Notes: a model not told the origin generated them from the letters alone. DNA of 64,000 nucleotides from Lachnospiraceae bacterium (GCA_014804365.1 JAAUZX010000026.1:41730-105729); one strand, 5' to 3'; shown: positions 28,486 to 38,429, counted from the first letter of the stretch. Program-made: numbers and translations.

Positions 28486-29469
28486 TTGAATATATTAATT
28501 TTGAGCGCAGGTACGAGGAATAAGGTAGTACAGTACTTTAAGAAAGAGTTAGAGGGCAGGGGACGGGTCATTGCCACGGACTGCAGTAATCTGGCTCCGG
28601 CGGTATATGATGCGGATGCTTTCTATCTGGTGCCGCGAATTACAGCGCCGGGATATTTGGATGTGATTTTGGATATCTGCAGGAAAGAAAAAATAACAGG
28701 TGTATTTTCACTTATTGATCCGGAGCTGAGTATGCTGGCGAAGGAGCGGGAGAGATTCCTTGCAGTGGGTACGACACCGATCATATCGGATTATGATCTG
28801 GTGGAGACATGTTTCGATAAATACAGAATGTATGAATTACTCTGTAAAATGCAGATCCCTACGGGAAAATGTTATACCGACAAGGAGCGTTTTTATCAGG
28901 CCGTGGCAGACGGTGAGATCTCATATCCGGTGTTTGTCAAACCTGTGAGAGGCAGCGCAAGTCTGCATATCAACAAGGTCGGCGGACGTGAGGAGATCGA
29001 AGTTTTGTATGGTCTCCATGAGGATTTGATGATACAGGAGTACATGGACGGGCAGGAATACGGCGCGGATGTGTATATCGATATGATAAGCGGTAAGTGT
29101 ACTTCGATCTTTGTCAAGAAGAAGGTCAAGATGCGCGCAGGAGAGACGGACAAATCAGTGTCCTTCAAGGATGAGAGGCTGTTTGAGCTGATACGCGGTT
29201 TTGTGGAAAAATGCGGATTCCGCGGCATGATTGATATTGATATCTTTGAGATCGGCGGTGAATATTATATTTCTGAGGTCAATCCCCGGTTTGGCGGCGG
29301 TTATCCTCACGCCTATGCCTGCGGCGTCAATATGGCGGCATCGGTGCTCCGTAATCTGGAGGGACAGGAGAATAAAGCAGAAATTGGGAATTATTTGGAA
29401 AATATCTGTATGATGAAGTATAATGAAATTGCGATACGCGATATGAACGGGGAAGAAATCGTTCCATGA
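28486..29469 (+). CDS. ATP-grasp domain protein
   Basis: MNILILSAGTRNKVVQYFKKEL...YPVFVKPVRGSASLHINKV...FEIGGEYYISEVNPRFGGGYPHAYACG; likely TTG start. Confidence 0.85.
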   Translation: MNILILSAGTRNKVVQYFKKELEGRGRVIATDCSNLAPAVYDADAFYLVPRITAPGYLDVILDICRKEKITGVFSLIDPELSMLAKERERFLAVGTTPIISDYDLVETCFDKYRMYELLCKMQIPTGKCYTDKERFYQAVADGEISYPVFVKPVRGSASLHINKVGGREEIEVLYGLHEDLMIQEYMDGQEYGADVYIDMISGKCTSIFVKKKVKMRAGETDKSVSFKDERLFELIRGFVEKCGFRGMIDIDIFEIGGEYYISEVNPRFGGGYPHAYACGVNMAASVLRNLEGQENKAEIGNYLENICMMKYNEIAIRDMNGEEIVP

Positions 29470-29520
29470 TTTACGGAAGCTTCCGGAAAACGTATATGGA
29501 TTATAAACTTGTTAATGCGC

Positions 29521-29541
29521 TGTCTCAACAAAGTTGAGACA
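29521..29541. repeat. Perfect 9-bp-stem hairpin, AAA loop
   Basis: TGTCTCAAC-aaa-GTTGAGACA just upstream of the GT4 start; not T-run terminated. Confidence 0.7.
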
Positions 29542-29568
29542 AGAGCGTGCGCAGAAATGAGGATTAAT

Positions 29569-30657
29569 ATGGGCAGAATATTGGTTTTGACAAATTCTTC
29601 CGGCGGGTTGTATGATTTCCGAAATGAATTTATGCAGGCGATGTTAGCGGAGCATGAGGTCTATGTCAGTATGCCTGATGATGTGAAAGAGAAGGAGCTG
29701 GCGGCGGAGGGATGCCGGATCATCAAGACGTCGATCAACCGCAGGGGAATTAATCCACTGGAAGATTTGAAGTTGTACCGCGCTTACGGCAGACTGATGA
29801 GAGAACTTAAGCCTGATCTGGTGGTTACTTATACGATTAAGCCGAATATCTACGGCGGTTTTGCGGCGGCGCGGCGTAAGATTCTGTATATTGCCACGAT
29901 CACAGGTCTGGGCGGCGCTTTTGACAGGACGGGGATTCTCCTGAAGGTGATCGTTGCCATGTATCGAACGGGGCTGAGACGGGCCGCATGTGTCTTTTTT
30001 CAGAATGAAGAGAACAGAGGTATATTCCAGAGACTCGGTATCACGGCGAAGAAGACACGCATGGTCATGGGATCGGGCGTAAGTCTGGAAAGGCACCGGT
30101 ATGAGCCGTATCCTGACAGCGGGGAGACGCATTTTCTCTTTGTAGGCAGGGTCATGAAAGAACGTGGTATACTGGAATATATCGAGGCGGCGAAGGAGTT
30201 ACATAGTGATAATGTCTTCTTTGATATTATGGGATACTGCGACGAGGATTATCAGGACATGCTGGATGAGTTGGAGAAGGAAGGCATTTTGCGTCAGATC
30301 GGATTCCACACGGAAGTACATCCGTATCTGGCGGCGGCCAGTGCGATTGTGGTGGCATCCTTCCATGAGGGAATGTCCAATGCGCTGATCGAAGGCGCGG
30401 CCACGGGAAGGCCGGTGATCGCTTCCAATATCAGTGGCTGTCTTGAGGCGTTCGAGGACGGACGCACCGGATTCGGATTTACGCCCGGACATGCAGAGGA
30501 ACTGATTGGCGCCATGCGGAAATTTTTGGATTTGTCTACAGATGAGCGTGCTGAGATGGGACGCAGGGGCAGAGAGAAGATGGAGCGGGAATTTGACCGA
30601 AGGCTGGTGACAGGAGCCTATATGGATGAAGTAAGACTACTGCTGGGACAGAAGTAA
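29569..30657 (+). CDS. GT4 family glycosyltransferase (PglA-like)
   Basis: GRILVLTNSSGGLYDFRNEF...LFVGRVMKERGILEYIEAAKEL...SFHEGMSNALIEGAATGRPVIASNISGCLEAFEDG; the ORF opens at 29509 and ATG at 29569 has a gagg RBS. Confidence 0.92.
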   Translation: MGRILVLTNSSGGLYDFRNEFMQAMLAEHEVYVSMPDDVKEKELAAEGCRIIKTSINRRGINPLEDLKLYRAYGRLMRELKPDLVVTYTIKPNIYGGFAAARRKILYIATITGLGGAFDRTGILLKVIVAMYRTGLRRAACVFFQNEENRGIFQRLGITAKKTRMVMGSGVSLERHRYEPYPDSGETHFLFVGRVMKERGILEYIEAAKELHSDNVFFDIMGYCDEDYQDMLDELEKEGILRQIGFHTEVHPYLAAASAIVVASFHEGMSNALIEGAATGRPVIASNISGCLEAFEDGRTGFGFTPGHAEELIGAMRKFLDLSTDERAEMGRRGREKMEREFDRRLVTGAYMDEVRLLLGQK

Positions 30658-30664
30658 CGTGATC

Positions 30665-30691
30665 GTAACCGTGAAGGTACTGAACAGTTAC
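30665..30691. mobile_element. Short palindromic element with 8-bp target-site-like duplication
   Basis: GTAACCGTGAAGGTACTGAACAGTTAC flanked by ACGTGATC at 30657-30664 and ACGTGATC at 30692-30699. Confidence 0.7.
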
Positions 30692-30794
30692 ACGTGATCA
30701 TAATATTACAAGCGATACATCTTTATGTCTGTACTGCCTGAACAGAGGTCGGATAAAGCAGCGCAGAAGGGTATACGGAAAATGGAGGATAAAA

Positions 30795-32111
30795 ATGGAC
30801 TTATATGAGAAAATTGTAAAAGGCGAGGAAAAATTATCTCTCGTGGGACTGGGTTATGTGGGTATGCCGATTGCCGTTGCTTTTGCTAAGAAAATTAATG
30901 TGGTGGGATTTGATCTGAACGAGAAGAAGATCGAACTGTATAAGAGCGGCATCGATCCGACCAACGAGGTGGGAGATGAGGTGATCAGAAACACTAAGGT
31001 AGACTTTACTGCAGATCCTGCGAAGCTGCGAGAAGCGAAGTTTCATATCGTAGCCGTTCCCACGCCGGTGAATGATGACCATACGCCGGATTTAACGCCG
31101 GTGGAGGGAGCCAGCCGTATCCTGGGACAGAATCTGACGAAAGGATCGATCGTGGTATTTGAATCTACCGTGTACCCGGGTGTTACGGAGGATATCTGTG
31201 TGCCGATTCTGGAGAAAGAGTCGGGTTTAAAGTGTGGTGTGGATTTCAAGATCGGTTATTCGCCGGAACGTATCAATCCCGGCGATAAAGTTCATAGATT
31301 AGAGACTATCACAAAGATTGTGTCCGGCATGGACGAGGAGACGTTGGATATTGTTGCCAAGATATATGAGCTGGTTGTAGAGGTGGGAGTGTACCGCGCG
31401 GAGTCCATTAAGGTGGCGGAGGCTGCAAAGGTCATCGAGAACAGCCAGAGAGATATCAATATCGCGTTCATGAATGAGCTCTCTATGATTTTTCATAAGA
31501 TGGATATCGACACGCGGGCGGTGTTGGAGGCTGCCGGGACGAAGTGGAACTTCCTGAAATTTATGCCCGGACTCGTGGGAGGACACTGCATCGGCGTAGA
31601 TCCCTATTATCTGACTTATAAGGCGGAAGAGCTGGGCTATCACTCGCAGATCATTCTGTCCGGGCGCCGCATCAATGATGATATGGGGAAATATGTGGCG
31701 GAGAGCCTTGTGAAGAATCTGATCAAAGCGGATATCCCGGTGAAACATGCCCGTGTGGCGATTCTGGGCTTTACCTTCAAGGAGAACTGCCCGGATACGA
31801 GAAATACGAAAGTGATCGATATTTATAAGGAGCTGGGAGAGTACGGGATAGATCCCATGGTGGTGGACCCTGCAGCAGATGCAGAGGAAGCGAAGCGGTT
31901 GTACGGAATTACATTCCGTTCGATGGATGAGGTCAAAGACATGGATGCGGTAATTATCGCGGTAGCTCATAATGACTTCTTAAAGCTGGACAGAGAACGG
32001 ATCGATTCTTTCTACGCAGCGTCACATAAACGGAAGGTTTTATCGGACATTAAGGGTGTATTGAACAGAAAAGAGTATCTGACAGAGGATTATCTGTATT
32101 GGAGACTGTAA
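30795..32111 (+). CDS. tviB: Nucleotide sugar dehydrogenase (UDP-HexNAc 6-dehydrogenase, TviB/WbpO-like)
   Basis: LSLVGLGYVGMPIAVAFAKKINVVGFDLNEKKIELYKSGIDPTNEVGDE...GVDFKIGYSPERINPGDK...LVGGHCIGVDPYYLTYKAEELGY. Confidence 0.93.
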   Translation: MDLYEKIVKGEEKLSLVGLGYVGMPIAVAFAKKINVVGFDLNEKKIELYKSGIDPTNEVGDEVIRNTKVDFTADPAKLREAKFHIVAVPTPVNDDHTPDLTPVEGASRILGQNLTKGSIVVFESTVYPGVTEDICVPILEKESGLKCGVDFKIGYSPERINPGDKVHRLETITKIVSGMDEETLDIVAKIYELVVEVGVYRAESIKVAEAAKVIENSQRDINIAFMNELSMIFHKMDIDTRAVLEAAGTKWNFLKFMPGLVGGHCIGVDPYYLTYKAEELGYHSQIILSGRRINDDMGKYVAESLVKNLIKADIPVKHARVAILGFTFKENCPDTRNTKVIDIYKELGEYGIDPMVVDPAADAEEAKRLYGITFRSMDEVKDMDAVIIAVAHNDFLKLDRERIDSFYAASHKRKVLSDIKGVLNRKEYLTEDYLYWRL

Positions 32112-33478
32112 TAAATAGAAAAATATCAATTAAATCATGGTGCATTCTTGCAGCGCTGCTTCTGTTCTTCTTAGGGATGCTGGCGGCCTGCGGGGTGGGT
32201 GTCTACAATGACTCGGAGCAGTATATTACGATGCATATACACAGAGAGCCGTTATATCCGTTGTTTCTGGCCTTTTTTCGGAAATTATGCGGTGACGGTT
32301 ATCTGACTGTGGCGGCAGTGGCGCAGAATGTGCTGACGGCAGTAGGAATATGGATATTTACGGAGTATGTCGCAGTGCACTTTCGTCTGCGGTTATGGGA
32401 AGAGCTGCTTGTTGTGCTGTTGCAGGTTGTGCCGCACGCGATGACGCGATATGTGTCCGCATTGCATATATTTCTGGAAAATTCGGTGATGAGTGAGGCA
32501 CTGTGCATTCCGCTGTTCCACTTTTTTATGTATTATCTGCTCCGTATGGTGTTTGAGCGGCGTAGACGGGATCGGATTATAAGCCTGGTGTTTTCTTTCC
32601 TGTTGTCTATGACCAGGGGACAGATGATGACTACGATCCTTATATGGATGGCAGTATTACTGATACAGATGTTATTTTACAAAAAATACCGCACGTTATT
32701 GATTCCGATAATAGCTGTAATTGCGGTATTTGGTTTGCGCAGCCTGGCGGTTCATATATACAATTACGGCGTTACGGGATATTTTATGGGAAATACTTAT
32801 GCGCAGGTCAATACGCTGACCAATGTGATCTATGCCTGTGACAGAGAAGACGGCGAGGTGCTTGAAGATGGCAGTCTTGAACGGGAATTTTTTGAGCGGT
32901 TCTACGATGAGGCAGATGCCATAGAGGCTAACTATCGGTACGGAGGCAGCACGTTTGCACAGCGGGCGGCACATCTGGAGGAGCATCATGATGAGTTGAA
33001 ATTTCAGGTGTTGGAAGCCGATATGTCTGCTTATTTCTTTGGGCTGGGTGAAGTGGATTATTATCAGCAAAGCAGTATGTCGGACGAGCTGGCAGGGCGT
33101 ATGTTTGTAAAACTTCTGCCGGTCTGTTTCGGGCAGTGGCTGTATGATTATATATTGTTATGTGTCTATGGGTTTATCAGAAGTGTCGCGGTGGTACATC
33201 CGGTGCTCAACTGGCTGGCGCTTCTTCTGTATGCCGTCGCGATCGGACTTGCCGCGCGACAGATACTTTGCAGAAGGCGGCGGAAGAACATGGAGGTGAC
33301 TCTGAGAGAGGGCTGTCAGGACGCCGCGTGGGTGATGGGGGTAGCGCTTCTTTTTATTGCGGCTAACGTATGCGCCACATCCATAACAATCATGTGCCTG
33401 TCGCGGTATATGATCTATGGTTTTTCATTGTTTTATACAGCTCTGTTTCTTTTAGTCAGAGAAAATATAAAATTTTAA
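32099..33478 (+). CDS. Polytopic membrane protein, function unknown
   Basis: 459-aa hydrophobic ORF overlapping the tviB stop. Confidence 0.7.
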   Translation: METVINRKISIKSWCILAALLLFFLGMLAACGVGVYNDSEQYITMHIHREPLYPLFLAFFRKLCGDGYLTVAAVAQNVLTAVGIWIFTEYVAVHFRLRLWEELLVVLLQVVPHAMTRYVSALHIFLENSVMSEALCIPLFHFFMYYLLRMVFERRRRDRIISLVFSFLLSMTRGQMMTTILIWMAVLLIQMLFYKKYRTLLIPIIAVIAVFGLRSLAVHIYNYGVTGYFMGNTYAQVNTLTNVIYACDREDGEVLEDGSLEREFFERFYDEADAIEANYRYGGSTFAQRAAHLEEHHDELKFQVLEADMSAYFFGLGEVDYYQQSSMSDELAGRMFVKLLPVCFGQWLYDYILLCVYGFIRSVAVVHPVLNWLALLLYAVAIGLAARQILCRRRRKNMEVTLREGCQDAAWVMGVALLFIAANVCATSITIMCLSRYMIYGFSLFYTALFLLVRENIKF

Positions 33479-33518
33479 TTGCGGAATTTGCGGCAAGCAA
33501 CGCAGAAATGAGGAGAAA

Positions 33519-34496
33519 ATGGGATATCGTGATGTTAGGTTTAGCGAAGGAAGTGTGTTTTTGGTAAGCGGTGGCGCCGGTTTTATCGGTTCCAATATCT
33601 GTGACGCATTGATCGACATGGGTTATACCGTGCGCTGTCTGGACGACTTGTCTACCGGAAAGTATGAGAACATTGAGCATTTGGAGGGAAATGACAGGTT
33701 CACATTTATCAAAGGTGATATTAGGAATCTGGATACTTGTATGGAAGCTTGTAAGGGCGTAGATTACGTACTCAATCAGGCGGCATGGGGCAGTGTGCCG
33801 CGAAGCATCGAGATGCCCCTTTTGTATGAGGAGATCAACATACGCGGTATATTGAATATGATGGAAGCGGCCAGAGAGTGCGGTGTTAAGAAATTTGTGT
33901 ATGCTTCCAGTTCTTCCGTTTACGGAGATTCCACTATACTGCCAAAGAAGGAAGGGCAGGAGGGCAAAGTGCTTTCTCCCTATGCGCTGACGAAGAAAGT
34001 GGATGAAGAATACGGACGGCTGTACAAGGAGCTGTACGGCCTGGATACTTACGGACTGCGGTATTTCAACGTGTTCGGACGCAGACAGGATCCCAACGGT
34101 ATGTATGCCGCTGTTATTCCGAAATTTATTAAACAGCTTCTTCACGGGGAAGTGCCTACCATCAACGGTGACGGCAGACAGTCCAGGGATTTCACATATA
34201 TTGACAATGTGATCGAAGCGAATCTGCGCGCATGCCAGGCTTCTTCCGAGGCGGCAGGACAGGCATATAACATCGGTGCCGGCGGCAGATTGTTCCTGAA
34301 TGACATATACAGCCATCTCTGTAAGGCGCTGGATAAAGACGTGGAGCCGAATTACGGACCTGCCCGCAAGGGTGATGTACGGGATTCCAACGCAGATATC
34401 AGCAAGGCAAGAGAATTGCTGGGCTACGATCCGGAGTATGATTTCGAGAAAGGGATCGCGCTGGCTATCGACTGGTATAAGGAGTATCTGAAATAA
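33519..34496 (+). CDS. SDR NAD-dependent epimerase (UDP-HexNAc 4-epimerase, TviC/WbpP-like)
   Basis: FLVSGGAGFIGSNICDALIDMGYTVRCLDDLSTGKYENIEHL...YASSSSVYGDSTILPKKE...NVFGRRQDPNGMYAAVIPKF. Confidence 0.92.
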   Translation: MGYRDVRFSEGSVFLVSGGAGFIGSNICDALIDMGYTVRCLDDLSTGKYENIEHLEGNDRFTFIKGDIRNLDTCMEACKGVDYVLNQAAWGSVPRSIEMPLLYEEINIRGILNMMEAARECGVKKFVYASSSSVYGDSTILPKKEGQEGKVLSPYALTKKVDEEYGRLYKELYGLDTYGLRYFNVFGRRQDPNGMYAAVIPKFIKQLLHGEVPTINGDGRQSRDFTYIDNVIEANLRACQASSEAAGQAYNIGAGGRLFLNDIYSHLCKALDKDVEPNYGPARKGDVRDSNADISKARELLGYDPEYDFEKGIALAIDWYKEYLK

Positions 34497-34586
34497 TGAT
34501 AAGTTAGGAATCAGGATAAATCAGAAATAATGAGAGATCAGTAATACTGATAGATGATACGAGGACAGCGACACTGAGGGACCGGT

Positions 34587-35510
34587 ATGGAGTTAAAGAT
34601 TGGGGGCTATCGGATACAGATAGCCAGAGAATATGACATTGATGGTACAATGCCGAGAATATACAACGCGGAGGGGCAGCCTCTTGAGACCTATTTCATT
34701 AAGAACAGGCACTCAAGACATGCCCCTTTTGGGCACGAGGGGAAATATTTCTTCTGGGACCGATACAATTACGGTCTGGATACGCACTTCTACGGATCGG
34801 AGTCCATGGCACATCCGCTGGGAAAACCGCGGGTAAAGTATGGCATGCTGACAGAATCCCGAACAATCGTGCCGCAGGACTATGAAGTGTTCCGTAAACA
34901 CAGAGGCCTGGAAAAAGAGTTTCGTTATGTTTTTACTTACGATGAGAGAATACTGAATGAGATAGAGAACGCCAGATTTTATCCTGTTGCGGCGGGCATA
35001 TGGAATCGGGAGATGAAGGAAGGACTGTATCTGAAGAAAGACCGCGATCTGTCCATCCTGTCCTCAGATAAGACTATGTGTGAACTGCACAAATTTCGTC
35101 TGGAACTCGCCAGAACGTGCAAAAAAGAACAGTTAGCCGACACATACGGCAGATTCGACGGCGGAGACTATGTACAGAGCGTGGATGAGACGCTGGACCG
35201 CTATCGTTTTTCGCTGATCATCGAGAATGACGTGTCGGATTATTATTTTTCGGAGCGCCTTACAAGCTGTCTGGCAGCACAGACTATACCGGTGTATCTG
35301 GGGGCTCGTAAGATTGGCGATTTCTTTAATACGGATGGTATGATCCTGCTTAAGAAGCCGGATATTGAAGAAGCGAAGCGCAGAATCAGAGAGTGTACGA
35401 AGGAGACTTACGAGGCGAAGCTTCCTGCAGTGCTGGATAATTATGAGCGGGTGCAGGAGTATGTGAATATGCAGGATTATCTGTATGAGCATTATCTGCG
35501 TGGGGAGTGA
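34587..35510 (+). CDS. GT10-like (alpha-1,3-fucosyltransferase family) glycosyltransferase
   Basis: RFSLIIENDVSDYYFSERLTSCLAAQTIPVYLGARKIGDFFNTDGMILL matches the GT10 C-terminal signature style. Confidence 0.75.
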   Translation: MELKIGGYRIQIAREYDIDGTMPRIYNAEGQPLETYFIKNRHSRHAPFGHEGKYFFWDRYNYGLDTHFYGSESMAHPLGKPRVKYGMLTESRTIVPQDYEVFRKHRGLEKEFRYVFTYDERILNEIENARFYPVAAGIWNREMKEGLYLKKDRDLSILSSDKTMCELHKFRLELARTCKKEQLADTYGRFDGGDYVQSVDETLDRYRFSLIIENDVSDYYFSERLTSCLAAQTIPVYLGARKIGDFFNTDGMILLKKPDIEEAKRRIRECTKETYEAKLPAVLDNYERVQEYVNMQDYLYEHYLRGE

Positions 35511-35592
35511 ATCAGGGTAAAAACGAAGTTTACACCAAAGATAAACTGTTTTGGACGCAATGGCATTTAATCACTAATTTAACGCTGGGAGA

Positions 35593-37470
35593 ATGTGTAT
35601 GAAAAAGGGCATTAGTCAGAATTTAAGTATGGTGGTACTGACAGTTATCTTTATACATGTAGTATTGACAGATTGTATGGTATACTTTGTTTCCATGGAG
35701 TATATAGCGGCGAATGTTGTCGTGGCAGGTGTTGATGTAATCCTTTTTATTTTCCTTTTAAAAAAGAAAATTGTAAGGATTACAAACGGATATTGCAGGT
35801 GGGACATATTTTTTTGGATGATTCTTGCAGCGGCGTGTGTTCTGGGCATAGGGTTTGCAGATGAAAGCTATGATACATACAGCTATCACATTTATTTACA
35901 GGAGAATCCGTTTACGGATAAAATATATGGAGATTATTTCCCGGGAAGGACGCTTAATTCATTTATATATCCCCTTGCGGACAGAGTATTTTACCTGTTT
36001 CGGGGTGTACTCGGTTATCGTTTGGGAACTCTGCCCTCCTATCTTATTTTGATTCCTATGTTTTATGGGGTCAAGAAACTGCTTCGCCTTTTGGCTCCGG
36101 CGATGAATCGGAGATTTTTATCTGTTATTTCCATGGCACCCTTATGTACATTTATTATATTGCAGCAGACGGGTACCTATTATATTGATAATTTTTCGAT
36201 TGTGCTTTTATTGGAGTTTACTTATGCGGTGATGGCGGATGGGGAAAATCTTTTGGAAAATAGAGCGCAACTGTATTTCTTAGCGCTTCTTGCCGGAATA
36301 ACGGTCTGTATAAAATATATTAATGGGATTTTTCTTATAGGGCTAGTTGTATATCTTTTTATAAAAAATATCAAAGAGCTGCGTGCCTTAAAATGGTTTG
36401 ATTATATCTTGGCGGTGTTGTTTTTTCTTGTGCCGATGCTGCCTTATGGAACGGACGCTGTAAGGCAGACGGGAAGCCCGGTTTTTCCATATTATAACAG
36501 CATATTTAAGTCCCCGTATTTTGCGGAAAATAATTGGCTGGATTTGCGGTGGGGTCCGAATAATTTATGGCAGCTTTTGATTTGGCCGATTTATATTATA
36601 TTTCATCCTGATAAAGCCTATGAATATAAGATTGGGTTGACTTACATCGGTTTTGCGGCAGGGTATATCTTATCTCTCATCTGTTTTGTGAAAGGACTGT
36701 ATGCCCATATTCGTAAAGCGAAAAATATTGATAAAGGAAAGTGGTGTTTGTCCTGTATTTTGCTGTATGATTGTCTCGCATGGGGAAAGTTTATGATCGG
36801 GTATACCCGCTATGCAGGGATTATACCGGTGCTTGGGATGATATTTGTTATATGGTTTTTGTGGGAAGGAGTCGTGGAAAAGGGAAGATGGCGAAAAATT
36901 GTGTGTATTGTTGCCGTAAGCCTTTCTGTTTTAGCAGGAGGGCTGCAATACTGCAGACATTGCGCACCGAGATGGTATGCTTTTTATCTGATACCTGCTA
37001 AAACACAAAGCGGAATATTGAAGAAAGAGGTTTTAGCATTAAAAATCAGGCAGGCGTTTGCCATGTTGGGTAAGGACAGGGACAATTTAACTTATGATAT
37101 TGATGGAATCTGGGGTGTGGTCGGAAGTGACAGTTTGTCGCCGCAGCTTTTATCTACAGATGACAGAATTGTTTATCTGGTGTATGGTGTTGATACAGGA
37201 GAAACGGAAAAAGCACAGCAGATATACTGGGAGAATGTATTAAATAATAATATTTATATTCCGTTGTTCGGAAGTATGGCAGAGAATAAGTTGAGAATCC
37301 TGGATGAAAATCATTTTGAGATCTCCGAAATTACAGATATCCTTTACGACGTGCCGTTTATTCAGGGAGAACAGACGATGTATATCGTCAAGGTGCAGTA
37401 TAATACAGAGCATAGCGGCGGAAATTCGGAGATATTTGAGAATTTGAAAGGTATGGCGGAAACGTTGTAG
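35593..37470 (+). CDS. Polytopic membrane protein, possible GT-C glycosyltransferase
   Basis: 625 aa, many TMs; GFADESYDTYSYHIYLQENPF. Confidence 0.7.
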   Translation: MCMKKGISQNLSMVVLTVIFIHVVLTDCMVYFVSMEYIAANVVVAGVDVILFIFLLKKKIVRITNGYCRWDIFFWMILAAACVLGIGFADESYDTYSYHIYLQENPFTDKIYGDYFPGRTLNSFIYPLADRVFYLFRGVLGYRLGTLPSYLILIPMFYGVKKLLRLLAPAMNRRFLSVISMAPLCTFIILQQTGTYYIDNFSIVLLLEFTYAVMADGENLLENRAQLYFLALLAGITVCIKYINGIFLIGLVVYLFIKNIKELRALKWFDYILAVLFFLVPMLPYGTDAVRQTGSPVFPYYNSIFKSPYFAENNWLDLRWGPNNLWQLLIWPIYIIFHPDKAYEYKIGLTYIGFAAGYILSLICFVKGLYAHIRKAKNIDKGKWCLSCILLYDCLAWGKFMIGYTRYAGIIPVLGMIFVIWFLWEGVVEKGRWRKIVCIVAVSLSVLAGGLQYCRHCAPRWYAFYLIPAKTQSGILKKEVLALKIRQAFAMLGKDRDNLTYDIDGIWGVVGSDSLSPQLLSTDDRIVYLVYGVDTGETEKAQQIYWENVLNNNIYIPLFGSMAENKLRILDENHFEISEITDILYDVPFIQGEQTMYIVKVQYNTEHSGGNSEIFENLKGMAETL

Positions 37471-37565
37471 GGGACGTAATGTGGTGGGATATGCAGCTTT
37501 AGAGTATTTTGGTAGGGCGTTCGGAACAAACCGGACAAGAATATATCAAACACGGAGGAGATAAC

Positions 37566-38291
37566 ATGTACGAATACACCAAAATAAGTGATAACATCTG
37601 GCAGATTGCAGAAGATAACGGCGTATACTGCACGCTCATTAAAGGAAGCGAACTGGCGGTATTGATAGATACCGGCTTCGGTAAGCGCGATCTTCGGGCG
37701 TTTGTGGAAGAAAATATTTCTACACCATATATTGTGATCAACAGCCACGGGCATCCGGATCATATCGGAGGAAACTACAGATTCGAGGCAGTCTATGCAC
37801 TTAAAGAGGAATGGGATTTGATCAGGTACTTTGAGGAAAAGGATCACAAACCTTATGATTTGAAGGAAATACAAATTGGACAGCAAATTTCGTTAGGGAA
37901 TCTCAATATAGATGTCGTTCCCTTAACCGGACATACGAAAGGTTCTGTCGGTTTTATCATACCGGAGGAGCTGATTCTGATCGCCGGGGACGCTTTAAAT
38001 GAATGTCTGTGGTTGTTTAATTACGGCTCCTTGTCAATGGAACATTTATATGAGACAATTAGGTCGACTATGGAGCTGCCTTTTGACTTATATCTTTGCG
38101 GCCATAGCGACAAACTATATAAAAAGGAAAAGCTGCTTTCGCATATAAAGAATATTGAGAATCTGAAAACAGATGAGAATACAAAACAGAATATGCTTGG
38201 GTTTGAGACTTATTGCAGTACATATGAAGGTGCTGAAGGAAAGTCGGAGATTATTTTTACGATAGATAAAATTAAAAAAGAGAATGCATGA
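37566..38291 (+). CDS. MBL-fold metallo-hydrolase
   Basis: VINSHGHPDHIGGNYRF, PLTGHTKGSVGFIIPEELILIAGDAL; start at the ggagataac RBS. Confidence 0.9.
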   Translation: MYEYTKISDNIWQIAEDNGVYCTLIKGSELAVLIDTGFGKRDLRAFVEENISTPYIVINSHGHPDHIGGNYRFEAVYALKEEWDLIRYFEEKDHKPYDLKEIQIGQQISLGNLNIDVVPLTGHTKGSVGFIIPEELILIAGDALNECLWLFNYGSLSMEHLYETIRSTMELPFDLYLCGHSDKLYKKEKLLSHIKNIENLKTDENTKQNMLGFETYCSTYEGAEGKSEIIFTIDKIKKENA

Positions 38292-38429
38292 ATTACACAA
38301 TGAATTCAAATTTTGAGGGAAACAACTATTCATGCCGGTGTTTTTTAAAACAATAATCCGAAAAATTAGCACGTTATTGAGTGCATATAAACTTGAAAAT
38401 CGGAAGATAGAAGGATGAGGAGGAATAAG

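Noticed and set aside
33456-34316. 286-aa minus-strand ORF
   Set aside because: Antisense shadow of the TviC-like epimerase.
37566-38291. MBL-fold gene considered as beta-lactamase resistance gene
   Set aside because: Generic HxHxDH hydrolase motif only; no signal peptide or resistance context.
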